Shown piece by piece: positions 38,701 through 51,400 of a DNA stretch of 64,000 nt (the stretch's first letter is position 1; every line of letters begins with the position of its first letter). Under the pieces are notes generated by a model. That model was not told the origin of the DNA, did no database searches, and saw only the letters and a program-made list of their open reading frames with translations. The translations under genes were made by a program, and so were the position numbers. Source of the stretch: Desmodesmus armatus (taxonomy: Eukaryota; Chlorophyta; Chlorophyceae; Sphaeropleales; Scenedesmaceae); the NCBI GenBank assembly GCA_007449985.2, contig VIIQ02000647.1:186001-250000 (forward strand), in the 5' to 3' direction.

Positions 38701-41700
38701 GTTGGTGCGCAAGGGCTCACATGGCCTCCCGCTTCTGCAGCAGGGCACTTTGCGGCGGCAGGCCAGTTTGGATGACAGCGTGCTGCAGGGCGCGCAGCTG
38801 GACGCTGCAGCCGCAGCTGGCTGCAGCGGCCGGCAGTACCTGTCGGATGCGTTCCCAGGGCGTCCCAGCTGGCAGGAGGGCCCTTCCCCTGCTGGCGCGG
38901 CGTTTGGCGCAGCTCCCGTGTGCCATGATGTGTACGCCCACAGCATGATGCGGCCGCCAGTGTCTCGCAGGGCACGCAGACACAGCTACTGCTACGGCAC
39001 CTCCTCCAGCTACCCTGCGCCTGCTGCTGACTCCAGCTTTAGCAGGCCAGGCCAGCCCGGTGTGTTGAGTGGCATCTCAGCAACAGCGGCGGCAGCTACC
39101 ATCGCCGCAGCTGCAGAGGCTGTGCGCCATGACGGCGTGCGAGGGCCAGCAGCCCCGAGCGGCGGTCGGCGCAACCGCCGCATGTCGTGGGACGATCGCA
39201 TGCTCCGCCAGCAGTCGCCAGGCTGCAGTGGTCTCAGCGCGCTGCTGGGGGCAGCACTGCCGGGGCTTCCCTGCCTCAGCACAGATGCTGCAGCAGCGCA
39301 GCCGGCGCCCAGCCATCCTCACGTGCCAGGCAGGCGCAACAGGCGTCACTCGTGGGCGGGATACCTGCAGCCGGACATGTCTGCGGCGGCTGGGGCCTTG
39401 GGCTGGGCCATGCACGCCTCGTCAGGCATGTCAGACAAGCAGCAGCAGCGGGAGCAGGCGCCTGTGCGGTCCTGCGCGCTGCCTCCCAGCAGCTTTGACA
39501 GCTGGTTTGGTGGTGCTGCTGGCACGTTGGCACCCATCCCACGCAGCAGCAGGGCTGGGCGCAAGGCACGGCGGCACTCCTGGGCAGGGTATGCAGGCTA
39601 CAGCGGCTATGGGCAGGAGGCCGTGCCTAGCAAGCTTTCGGGCTTGCGCGCTCTGTCCTCTTGCTTTGCCGCTGGTGATGACAGCAGCGATCCCATGCTG
39701 GGGCAGGAGTCCGTTCAGATCAGCCCCCCTAGGTCCCTGTTCAGCCTGCCTCAGTTTCCTGGGTGCCGTGGCGACAGCAGCTGCCTGCGCCCGCTGGATG
39801 ACACGGGCGATGCAGAGGACTGCTCTCGGCACGCGCTGTTGGACGGTGTGCCGTCCAGCACGGTGCTGCTGGACAAGGCGACGCCGGACAGCCTGCTGCT
39901 GTCTGATGCAGCGCAGGTGGGCTGCTTTGGCCGCTGGTGCTCCAGTGGAAGCAGCATTGCGAGCAGTGGTGGCAGCGCAGGGCAGCAGCTGCAGCGGGGG
40001 CGGCGGCAGCGCAGGTACAGCTGGTGCTGTGGAGCAGGGTCCGAGGCGGAGCTCTGGGCAGGCCTGAACAGGAACGAGAGCTACAGCCAGGTCGGGCTGC
40101 TGCCGCGCTCTGTGCCCCTCTCAGTGCCTGTGCAGCAGCAGCAGCCCCGCAAGCCGCGCCGTGACCGGCGCTTCTCGTGGGACGACTTCAGGTACCATGC
40201 CCAAGCCAGCGGCGGCTACCCCCGCAAAGCTGTCAGCTTGGATGTGCAGGTCAGCTCCCGCAGCAGCTGGGTCAGCCAGCCGCTGAGCCGCGATGACGAG
40301 TCAGACGGCCAGCGCAGCCTGTTCAGGAGCAACAGCGATGCTGCGGCCTCCATGGCCCTGCTGGGAGTGGACACGCAGTCCGAAGGCTTACCCCAGGTGG
40401 CGCAGCTGCACGAGCTGTCTGATGCCAGCTTCGTGTCCCCGACGCAGCGCGCAGCTAACAGCCCACAGCTGATGATGATGCTCGGCAGCAGCTGCAGCAC
40501 CACTCCTAGTGCAGACCGCACAGTGGGGTCCCCTGGCATGCAGCCACCCAGGACCAGCAGCCCTGCAGCAGCGCCAGCTGCCACCGGCGTGGTGACGGGT
40601 GCAGCCAGCAGCGCAGCTGCTGCAGGCTACAATACACCAGCCGCGCCAGTCCCGCCGGTTACTGGCGCTAAGCCTGGGTCGACATCTCTGCCTGCAGACA
40701 CCCGGCCAGACAGGCATGCAGACCAGAGCCTGTCAGGGCCCAACATCTGCCTTGGCCGCGCAGTGGCAGTCTCCAAGAACTCCCGGGTGCGTGTGTCGAT
40801 TGACCAGCCGCTGCCATCCTCACCGGACTTCAAGCAGCAGCACGGGCTCCCTGCCTTTGCTGCTGCTGCTGCATCAAGTGCGGCGCCAGTCGCTCCTGAC
40901 TGCGGCATTGCTGCTGGCAGCAGGGATGTGGTGGGCTCCACACCAGCCATGTGGCATGTGCCCATGTCAGCACAGCAGCCCATGGGCAGCAGCTGCAGTG
41001 GTGGTGCCGGTGTGGCACCCGCAGTACGCCAGGTCACTGTGCAGGATTTGCTGACCCTATGCCAGCAAACACACAGCGTGGCAGCCACAACGCCGGCAGC
41101 GGCTGCAGCGGCAGCACCTGCGGGAGCAGTGGTGGGTGCCGCTGCGGCTCCAGAGCCCGAGGCGTTCACCGGCACCTTCACCTTGCACCCTTCTGCCAGC
41201 CGCACCAGCATAGGAGGTGCAGAGGAGCAGTCAGCTGTTGGTGGCGGCAGCAAGCCCCCTGCCGGCCGTGGGCGTAGATGGAGCACCGGTGTTGCCGCCC
41301 ACCAGCTGCTGATTCGAAAGCAGCTGCTGGACGTGCATGGCAGTGATGTCCTGCAGGAGATGGGGATAGTTGCAGGGGAGCCCGCAGCATCCTGCAGCAG
41401 CGCAGCACCAGCAGCAGGCAGCACCGCTGGTGTGGCTGCGAGCGCGGCTGTGCAGGAGCAGCCTGAAGACGCAGCAGCGCCTGTGTGCGGCACCTGGTCC
41501 GTGCCGACATTGGGTGACGCAGACATGTTGGGCTGGACAGCTGCCACCGCACCAAGGGCTGGCAGCGGCGGCTGCAGCAGCACTGCAAGCAGGAGGGTTC
41601 CGCCTCCACCAACGTGTCTGCAGCCATCAATGTGTTGGGCATGCCCCGCCAGCGCCCTGCTGTTGTGTCGCAGCGCAGGATGAGCTACGACACAGCCTTG

Positions 41701-44023
41701 GGCGCGTACCAGGTGGTCGCTCAGCTGGACAGCATGGGGTTGGGCAGCCTCCTTGGCGCTGACCCTGGCACAGATGTGCAGCAGCAGGCACAGCAGCAGC
41801 AGCAGCAGCAGCCTGTGCGAAGGCTGCAGCGTCCAGCAGCGCTGCAGCTGCCTGGCGAGGTGCAGCCGGTGGAGGTGCTGGATCTGCTACCAGGCCCGCC
41901 AGCAGCCAGGCTTGCAGGTGGCTCGCAAGCCCAGCAGTCGGCTGACGGCAGCTGCAGCCAGCCTGTGAGCGTGGGCAGTCAGTTCTCACCGAATCAGGCT
42001 GACTTGCAGGAGCAGCAGCTGCAGCAGCACTGCCAGGCTCAGATGCAGCGGCTGCTAGAGGCGCTCGCAAAGAAGGGATATGGTGGGGTGGATGGCGCTG
42101 ACGCCGAGGGTGCTGCTGGCAGCAGCACGCAGGCTGCGCACGTTGGGGCTTCCGGCTCGTCAGGGCCAGTTGCTTCACTGCAGCATCAGCGGCAGGTGGA
42201 GCAGGACGTGATGCGAATCACGCAGCGCAGTTTCTGCGCAAAGGTCTGTGACTTTGGGTTCAGCAAGTGCCTGCGCGTGGGCCAGAGTCACTGCAGCACA
42301 GCAAGCGCCGGCACCATCACCCACCAAGCACCAGAGGTGCTGCGCAGTGGGCACCTGTCGCCTGCAGCGGACGTGTACGCTTTCGGAATCATAAGTAAGT
42401 GGCGGATGCCTCCTTGGCTCCTGGATCCTTTGCAGCGTTTTGTCAATGTTTTGTGCCCTAGTTGTGCAGGATAAATTTTCCCTTGGTTGTGAGGCACCAG
42501 CATCTCCTTGACTAATCCTCGCTGCTTGTGTGTATGGGCCACATCAAAGGGTGATGATGTCATTCCTGCTGTGTTTGAGGTATGCATGTGTTCTTTATAG
42601 GAGAACCCAGCATCCCATGGCGCTCAGTGCAAGTCCTCACTGCTGCTGCTTCTTTGTATGTTGTTGCATGCTTGTGGCTGCAGTGTGGGAGCTGCTGGTC
42701 CGCGACAGGCCCTTCAAGGGCCTCTTGGAAGGTGATCTGGTGGTGGGCGTGTGCGACAGGGGCCTGCGGCCCACCTTTCCGCCTGGCTGCCCAGCCTCGT
42801 ATGTTGCCCTGGCGCAGCAGTGCTGGGCGGATGACCCCTCCCAGCGCCCAACAGCACCACAGGTAAACCCTCAACCTAGGCTGCCCCATTGTCCTGATGT
42901 AGAGCTTGCACACTTTGCGTTCAGAAGGCACACCAGTTGTAGAAAAGAGAATTCGTGGGACGCCTGACTGCACACGAACGCCTGACTGCACACAGTAGAG
43001 AGCAGATTGTTTTGCAAAGAGTGTATGCATCTATGGGGCCGCCACCACATGCATGAAATACCTGGTGCTGGAAGCCTCGTAACCCTCGTGTATCACCTGC
43101 AACAGCGCAACCCACCTTAGTTGTGTTCTAAGCAGCAACAGGACAGCACCGTGCCACTGCGTGTCCAGAAACACATCTTGCCAGTGCAGCTTGGTAAGCC
43201 CTGCTTGTGCTGCTGGTCCTTTGTACAGTACACCCGTACAACATGCATCACAGGGTCCTTGAGTTAGCAATTGTACAGTACACCCGCACAACATGTATCA
43301 CAGGGTCCTGGAGTCAGCAACTATGTACTGACTGGATATTGGCTGTCTGCCTGCTGCGTCTGTGTATTGCAGTTGGTGCAGCGCCTGAATGAGCTGCTGT
43401 ATGAGGAGCGCCGCGCACGCCTGCGTGCGACTGTCGGCTCTGTGCCGCTGCAGCCGCAGCAGTGCAGGCGCCGCCGCCACTCCATGCCTGTCGCAGGCTA
43501 CGGCACTCGGCAGCGGCGCCGGTCACGGCGGATGTCGCTGTTCCTGCTGCCGTTTGCCCGCCAGCCAGTTGTGCCGGAGGATGCGCCGCTGGATCAGCAG
43601 CTGGACAGGTGGCCTCTGACAGGGGCGCATGCATCTGCACACCACAGCGCTGCCAACGCCGGTCACGGCTCGGCCCGCAGCTGTGCCCAGCAGCAGCAGC
43701 AGCATGTGGCTGCGTGCAGCCCAGCTCCCCGCGCGCGCCGCAGCAGCTTCGCCCTGTCCTGGGGCCCTAGCAGTGCGGCGGAGAGCGGTGAGGGCCACGC
43801 ATGCGGCTCTGGGGGTGGAAGCAGCAGTGGCAATGCGGTGGCATCTTCCGGGGGCCTGCTTGCTAGCACCGGTGGCGCTATGTCGCGGCTGAAAGGTATG
43901 GTCAGCAGTTCCGCTGCTGCTCCTGCTGGCAGCAATTCCACGTCCGGCGCGCATTCCGGGCCTGCAGCTGCAGCTGCAACCACTGCTGCGGGTGACGGCA
44001 CAGAGTGGTTTGATAGCCTTTGA
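35725..44023 (+). CDS. Protein kinase with giant insert in the catalytic domain
   Basis: Exons 35725-35825, 36002-36147, 36242-36283, 36512-36687, 36928-37329, 37544-42394, 42684-42862 and 43373-44023 give about 2,180 residues. MGAGQSS at the start is a possible myristoylation signal. Kinase motifs: Gly loop GQLIAAGSYGRVYAG, ALKLLLL (ATP lysine), NEVRLCLKLNH (helix C Glu), hinge VWIAMELCDGG, catalytic loop CHGDLKTENVLL (HGD, so non-RD), DFG in AKVCDFGFS at about 42250, APEVL, DVYAFGI and CWADDPSQRP. Between catalytic loop and DFG lie about 1,530 Ser/Ala/Gln-rich residues encoded by one 4.85-kb exon. That insert carries repeated R-R-x-R-R-x-S-W motifs, also found in the C-terminal tail. A one-base frame change is needed between about 41530 and 41620. 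Closest in style to TKL/MAPKKK-like kinases; substrate unknown. Confidence 0.85.
38966..40198 (+). other. Array of RRxRRxSW motifs in the kinase insert
   Basis: Six close copies: RRARRHSYCYG, RRNRRMSWDD, RRNRRHSWAGY, GRKARRHSWAGY, RRQRRYSWCCG and RRDRRFSWDDF, spaced 45-150 residues. Looser ones occur earlier (RQRRRSR), later (GRGRRWSTG, SQRRMSYDT) and in the last exon (RRRRHSMPVAGY, RRSRRMSLF, RARRSSFALSW). R-x-R-R-x-S fits basophilic kinase and 14-3-3 site rules. Confidence 0.8.
43221..43320. repeat. 50-bp tandem repeat, two units
   Basis: TTGTACAGTACACCCG(T/C)ACA begins at 43221 and 43271, in the last kinase intron, about 50 bases before the final exon. Confidence 0.85.
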
Positions 44024-47000
44024 AGGGAGTGAAGGTGGATGACTTGACAGCCAAGGTTGCCGGTTGCATGAGCTGCGGCTCCGTTGCTCACCGAGTGCTG
44101 TCATGCTCACCCGCTGTGGGTGACGGCGTAGTTATGGATCTGGTCAACCTGTTGTGTGTGTTAGACAAGGTTGGCCAAACACCACCAGCATTACTTCGTT
44201 TGTATAGTGTGCAGCTCTGTGACAGTATGGTGTACTTCAGCTGTTTGAGTGGGCGCGATGGGCTTTGTGCGCGGCAACTGCAAGGTGCGTGTGGGGGAGC
44301 GTGCTTTACGCTGGTGCGATGCCTTCACCATGCATCGTGCTGTACACCAGCCGTGCCTGCCGAGGTAATGTGTCAGGGGTTTCGTGTGTTTTGTGGCATG
44401 GTTCTGCGAGAGTGATGCATTGCCTGCGGCGCTGGCAGCAGCAAGGGGGGATGTTGCAGCGGGTGTGGCAGACTGTGGGGTTGGTTCTGGTCTTCAAGCA
44501 CAGCTGGTGTTTCCCTCCTATGGGGAGTCGCATTGCAGGTATGCTCCACCAGCTGCTGCTGAGCTGTAGACATGGGCGTGTGTTGCAGTTACGCTGATGT
44601 GCTGGTGTACTGACTGTGTTTGAACTGGCTGCTAAGTTTGGCTACTAAGATTGGTGTCACTGCAGACATATGTACTGCAGGGCATTGTGGGGGCACCCCT
44701 AGGCTCTCATGGTGGCTGCATGCCCCTTGTTTGGGCTTTAGCCGCTTTGGCGTGCCTCGAATGCTGTGATGGCAGGCGAATGCTGCGATCGCAGTGGTTG
44801 GTTCTGCTTTGTTTCGACTCTGTTTGCTGCGAGAGTGTGGAAGTGGTTGTGCTGAGCGCCTCTCTGCTGTCTGGTGGTCTGTCAAAGGCTGGCGACTCGC
44901 ACACGAAAGCTTGGCATGTTTGTCGGTAGCTGGATCAGCTGCCAGGGAAGTGTTGTGACATCGCTGTGTGTTGGGGACCACACCCCACAGCTGATCGGTG
45001 CAGCATGTGTGGTTGGCAGCATATTCGGCACATGTGGGACTCAGGCGTGTTGTAGAAGCTGACTCCTGCGTGCAGTGGTTGATGAATGCAGCGGCATAGA
45101 GAGTAGGTGACCCACCTTGGACTGATGCTGTGGTGACATGCTCGCATTTGCTTGCAGCATCATCCACAGTGGTGGTGTTGGGGGAGTGATGGTGAGGGCC
45201 TTGGGCAAGTAGGCATCCTACATCGGATGCAGGTTTGGGCACGTGGGGAAGGTTTGCTTGTTGGGCTTGTCTGCGGATGCCTGCGGAGGCAGGCGAGTGG
45301 TGCGTCGACAGGTGAGTGGTGCGTCGACCGATCTGTAAAGGATGCGTCGACCGATATGTGAAGGCGGCAGACTCCTTGCCGCCCTGTAGCGATTGCTGAT
45401 TTGCTGCTGACATACATCAATGGTCCTGCTGAAGTCCGCCCTTTGTTGTGCGGCAGCATCTCCTTGGCGCAATGGGTGGGCTGTTGTGGCTGCTGGTGCG
45501 GGCAGATCTGTTGTTGTCCCAAACATGCACATACAAGCTGTCATGGAGTGAGTGATATGCCCTTGTCTGAGCAACGGTTGGGCCCGCGTGCGTGTGCACA
45601 GCACAGCACAAGGCTGTGTATGTTGGCTTGCAGTTGGAGCTGACCCCCTTGTGTGTGCGGGTGCAGCAGCTTGAGAATGCTTCACCTGCCGAGTGTCAAA
45701 TGAGGCGCACACGCGTGTCTATGTACTGTTTTTGGTATCGCCAGCTCAAGCGTCCCCTGTTTGAATGGTCGCGCAAGCAACCCAGTGCGTGCGGTGGTTT
45801 AGGGTGTGGCGTGCGAAGTTCTATGGCGCTTCGTGAACAGAAGTGGCCGGAGGTGGTTGGTCGAACAAAAGCGCGATAGGCATGCCAGACGTGTTTTTTT
45901 GACTGTCGTGGTGCAATCGTGACTGGGTGCTTTCGGTCGACTGAGCAGGTTGTCCTGCAACGTGTCTGTGTTGGGTTTGCGCAGTTGTGTTTGCTCAGCA
46001 GGGCCTGTGGTTCTCATTGTTTGGTGTGTTTGCCGGCAGTCGCCATCGTGTGATCACAGGTTATCTCTGTGGGTGGGGTGGCGGCTGCTGTGTTGCTGTG
46101 GCAGCCTGCACTTGTTTGCAAATGTGTTAGTGTTTGGGTGCTTCGTTCTGTCGACGCAGATGGTATGTTGTGCAACTAGGCACAGCATCATGTGCCAATT
46201 CCGTAGTCTATGGTTTGTGCACCAACAGTACACTGTGGCATCGTGTTTTCCGATTTTGCTTGCTATGTCTGCTTGCGCAGCTTGCCGTTGTCGCAGGTAT
46301 GGTCCATGCATCATGCAGGGCGCTTGCTGTCCCCTCCATCCCGCCGAGCAGGTGCAGTCAAATGCGTCAGCATCTCCCCTCTACTACATATGCGATTGAT
46401 GCCGGGGACTTCTTTGCTGTTGTGCTGCCATCTCACAGCTGTTATGGCACTATCTCAGTTTGAAGTATATGGCTACTTCCCTCTTGGCACATAACAGCCC
46501 GGACGTATGTTACTTGTATTGGTGCTAGGGGAGCTGTTCCCAGTTCCTGTGCATGGGTTTGGGTTTGGTCTTGTTGATCAAGTATGCTTGCTGCAGCTTG
46601 ATCACTCAGGCCCCCGCAAGCAACATGCTTGGGTGGCAGTGTTTGAAGCCTTTGCGTACATCTTGTGCAAATGCTCTTTAGTTTTGTTGCTCCAGCAGCA
46701 AGTGCGTTTGCACGTTTGTATGTTGTGTTGCCGCGTTGGGCTGGTGTGGTGCGTTTGCGCTACCGCATATCCTGGATGACCTCTGGGTTTGCGCAGCCTG
46801 CGGCACTGGCAGCCACACTGACGGCGCATGCGTTACCCAAATTCAATGACTGCTTAGCTTGTGGCATTTTCCCTTACAATGAGGCTGGAGTGTACAATCC
46901 GTATAGACAATGCTGGCTGCTATGCTGGTGCGGTCAAAACGGTCGTGCAAACCTTTGTTGTTTGTTGTGCAGATGCTGCGTTGCATTGTTTTGCTGGCTT

Positions 47001-48458
47001 GTGAACCTCTGTGTGGTAGCTGGATTACCACAGCAAAAAAGGTTATGATCCCTTGGTCCGCTCATGTTGGTGGCATCGCTTGGACACAGGTTTGCATGTT
47101 TGTTGGAGCCATCACAACCACTTCTGCTCATCTTCTCCACCCTGTGGTTGGTCTCCGCAGTAAGCTGTGTGAGTTATGGGCATACATGGCATGCTTCCCC
47201 TTCAGGCTCCGATTAATCGTCATATGAGGTGACATTTTCGCGGGGGGTGCTGACGGTGTGACGATGGAGCGCAATTGCGGGGTTTTACAGTGAGTGTTCC
47301 ATGTGTATGTATGCATGCGGCATTTGCATAGATTGAGCCTCGTGTGCGGGAGGCATGCCGCACCTTGTTACCAGGCGTGGCTCTGCTGCAGGGGCATTCG
47401 TCTCATCGCGTCTTTGAGTTGCCATGTCTAGACGTCTTTGAGTTGGCATGTTTAGACATATCTCTTGCTGTGTTTGTGGCAAGCACAGCGAGAGGGAGGG
47501 AGGCAACCAGAATGGGAGGAGAGTCCTGCTGTGCGTCTCAGAGATGGAGGCGCAGGGGGCATTGGGCGCATGTCCCACCGCCTGTCAGCGCATGCTGCCT
47601 GCTCGGTGGGGGCTCGCGTCTGTATCCTGCTCTGAGCGCGATGCAGTGTGGTTTTTGATGCCTTTGATGTTGGTTGGGAGGTACCTGACAACTACCTGTA
47701 ACATCTGCATCATGGACTCTTGAAGAGCTTCACCAGGGGAACATGTACCACAGAATCCACACAGGTGATGGTTTGCATGATCAAACCTCGGCATGGTTGC
47801 GGCTGTCTTTCACAGTGCTCAAGAGAATGCCTCCTACTGCTCACATCAAGCTGCCACAGGTACAAGCTGCCTGCAGGGCCTGCACATGCCCTTTGTGCCC
47901 TGTCCCATGTGCGCAGGGAAGTGGCACACAATTCTTACCTTTTTCTTGCTTACCGCGATTAGGCTGCAGTGGTTATGTACAAGAAGCATCAAGAACACAC
48001 AACACAACAAATGAATGGGCCCCCCCCCATCCCACTCTGCTGGCTGTGCTACAACCCCCAAGGGGCCTTGTGACAGGCTTGGAATAATTATTACACAGAG
48101 TGAGCTCGTTTGGGTGCCTCTCGCGGTCGCTCGTCACTTCTGGAGGAAGAGAGGCCTTGAGTACATTGTAACACTATTTTAAAATTTTAGTAGTAGAGGA
48201 GAAGCTGCTCAGCAATGCTGAGAATTGCTGAGCATAGCTTGGCTAAGCTCGTCATAAGCAGCTTTGCAAAAGCCCCGTGGCACATCGACGACATCAGACG
48301 TCAATCCGCAAAGACAGCAAGATCAACGCTCAAGACCATGAAGCAGTGGCAGGAGCAACTCATGGGACCCAAAACACAGTAACGTCCCCATTGGCTAGAA
48401 TCTCAAGCGCAGATCTGCAGCATCAGCACTCTGATAGTGATTGCAAATGGTCCTGCAG
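44024..48458. other. Gene-poor region between kinase and AUG4-like gene
   Basis: About 4.4 kb. The left part should contain the kinase 3' UTR; the right part the promoter and first exon(s) of the AUG4-like gene (an ATG at 48277 opens the frame but is not supported by homology). A GTGCGTCGAC repeat occurs three times at 45300-45350. A long minus-strand open frame at 44589-45413 has no domain and is not called. Confidence 0.45.
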
Positions 48459-51400
48459 GTTTCTGGAGCAGCGGTGCTTGCTGTTGGAGCTGCGGGACAT
48501 GGTGGAATGCTTGCAAGCAGACAAGCAACAGAAGGACCAGTACAGCCAGTCGCAGCTGTCACACAATCAGCAGACGCCCCCTGCAGCCGTCCTGGAGTCG
48601 TTGTCCAAGCATCTGCAGGCAGCGCTGCTGGCACAGCATCTACAGCTCCCTGCTACCGACACGCAGCAGCCAAACCCCCTGAGCACAGTGCTTGGGCAGC
48701 TGCCAGACAGCAGTGCAGGTACACCAGGAGCCCAGGGGCTGCATGCTGCTGCTGTTGCTGCACGCTCACACACATGCGTTAGTCACCGACTGGTGCACTG
48801 CCGCCCAGGCATCCTGTTTGCCACCATGCAGCATGCAGCCAGGCAGTCAGTTTTGACGGGTCTGGATGCTGCAAACTTGCCTGTCCCTGCCCTATGCAGG
48901 CGATGCAGGCCAACGCACCGAGCTGCTGGGGACCACGCAGCAGCTGCTGGGTGTCACACCTCAGCAGCTGCGACAGGCCTTCATACCAAGCCGCAAAGCC
49001 GCCCAGGTGGGGCGGTATCTAAGGCACTGTGAAGCTGCAAACCTAATGTGTTGGCATTGTGTTGGCTGTCCACCACAAACCTCTGGCAGGGAAAAGGGCA
49101 CGCCAAGCCCAACTTTCAGGACGGCGTAGGGGGTTGATCTGAACAACAAAGCATGCCACATCGGGGGGTAAGTGGTTCTGCACTTCGTGCCTTGGGGGAG
49201 CAGCAGCACTTCACAGCAGCCTGGATTGACAGAAGGGAGTGGGATTTTGTGACCCAGGCAGCTTACAATGGACACAGAGGGAGGGGCAGAAGCCAACTAA
49301 AGGCCCTTGCTGTGAAACACCCGTGTAACGTCAGTGTCAAGTCATGTGCCAAAAGGTCAATCACAGACCCAAGAGGAGGGTGGGGGGACACAAGTTGTGT
49401 CCCCAAGTTGTGTCCCCAAAAACCCGTCACCTTGCCAGTGCCATGCCTTGCTGAAGCTGTGCTGGGGCCTGTCTTGAGGAGCTTGTACAGTGCATGTGCT
49501 TATGTGCCTGGCTGGAATAGGGATGTGAGGCTGTCACGGCAAGCCTTTCGGGACCTAGAGTGGTGGGCTAGCATCCCTGCCCGCCACTTGTCTTGCCTCA
49601 TAGCATCGTGCCCAGCCTCACATGGGGTTGGGGCACATAGAATACATGTGTAGCTAGCATACTATGTACATGCAAGTCACATATAAGCAAGGTATGAGGC
49701 ACACCAGCATAGTCCAACGAGGATGGCAAACCGGGTGTGTAGCAGCATGATCATTAGACCTTGTGTGCTTGCGCGTGTGTCGTTGCTGTGCAGAGGACCC
49801 ACACACCCGTGCTGGCCTTACTGGAGGAACGCATCAAGCAGCATGCACAGGCAGCCACTACAGCAATCATAGGCCTGCAACCAGGTGGGTGCGCCAGTCG
49901 ACCGGCCCCAAGTGTCCCTTCTTGGATGGGGGGCCTCGACCTCTTGTCATACACTCTTGCAAGACCCCCGTTTGCCACAGGTTGTTGAGTGAATACCAGT
50001 TTTGCAAAACGGCAAATGAGACAGGCGCCAGGCTGAACGCAGTGGCTTCCCAGGGGCACTAGCAAAGCTGGTCTCTTTGTTGTATGATGTGGCCTAAGCA
50101 GCTGACTCTCCTGATGAGGCTCCTGCAGAATAGGTAGGGAGGTGTGCCAGGCGTGTTCATCATGTGTTGGCACATGGCTCGCAAAGGATGTGTGTGTGAG
50201 AAAGACATGTGGAATGCATGGCAAAGATGTGCGTGTGTGGTTGCCGCATGGCCCGCAGACGAAGCAGCAACTGCCAGCCAAGCAGTGCAGAAGGTTTCAG
50301 ACACAGCGGCAGGAGTTGCACGGCGGGCTCAGGACAACATGCAGCAGCTGCAGCAGCTGCATGCAGATGCAGCAGCATATGTTGAGGAGCTTGACAACAT
50401 CCACACCGTGCTGCAGCAGTTGGTGGGCAACTGCATGCTGCACCAGCAACCAAAGATCGCGAAGGTGGGTTTCTTTCTAGGGGCCTGCTGTTGGTGCCAT
50501 GATCTGGGTTGCAGCAGAAGGCCATTCTGTAAGGCCAACGCTGATGCAGTCTCTCCACCAAGAACGTGCTCCTCATGGTCGAGTCAACGTCTTTACCCCT
50601 GGTAAACCCAAAAAAATGTCTTTCAATGACCACAGCCCCAGCACAGCTTCACGCAGCAGGCAAGGATGGCAGCTGGCGCCAGCGCATGCACCAGGGCAGC
50701 AAGGCGCTTCCATATGCAGCCAGGTCTAGAAGCACGGTATCATCATGAAACCTTGTTGGGTTAGGGAGCGCAGCAGTTGCTGGTAGGCAATATGCTGGTG
50801 GTGCTGGCTGCTGCTTTGGTGCGCCCCTCACCAAGCTCCATGCATGTGTCTGGCGAGAGGCAGCCTGTTGTGGGGTTGTGGCGACTGCAAGGCCGTGCCG
50901 CACGCCGCCCTCAATTTTACGGTGTCACATGCCAGCACCTCTTTGAAATTTCGCAAGCCCTTTGACAGCTCATGCATGTTCACACTAGGCACATGCTTCA
51001 ACACCCACAATGTGCATGGCACACGCACCATCCGCCAAACTCAGCCACACATAGTTCCTGCAGCTCACGACATGCATGGCCAGCACAACAGGAGAGCCCC
51101 TCCACCTGCTGCATGCTGCAGCCTACATTGCACCAACCAACTGCCAGCGTACACAGGAGGAGTGAGGGGATGACATAACATCAGCAGGCCCCTTGCGTCC
51201 TGGCCTGCGCACATAGTGCGGTGGCGCCACACAACAGCACATGAACCTGCAAGGGGGGCCAACTGCAAAGAGTCTGTCTGTCTGCATAAGAGGCTACCAC
51301 CGTCTGACGCTGACTGGTTATGCTGCTGCTGTGCAGGCCACCAGGGAGTACACAGCAGCCAGCTTGAGCAATTGCGCGAGGTACGGAATCAGTTACACTT

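Noticed and set aside
37664..41642. Several long minus-strand open frames across the kinase exon
   Set aside because: They are antisense shadows of the GC-rich kinase coding region; the plus strand has clear kinase motifs.
44589..45413. 274-residue open frame on the minus strand
   Set aside because: No recognised domain, composition of a random reverse frame, no splice context or neighbours to support it.
48277..48458. ATG at 48277 as start of the AUG4-like protein
   Set aside because: The stretch before the splice acceptor at 48458 shows no homology and is probably intron or UTR; the true N-terminus is unresolved.
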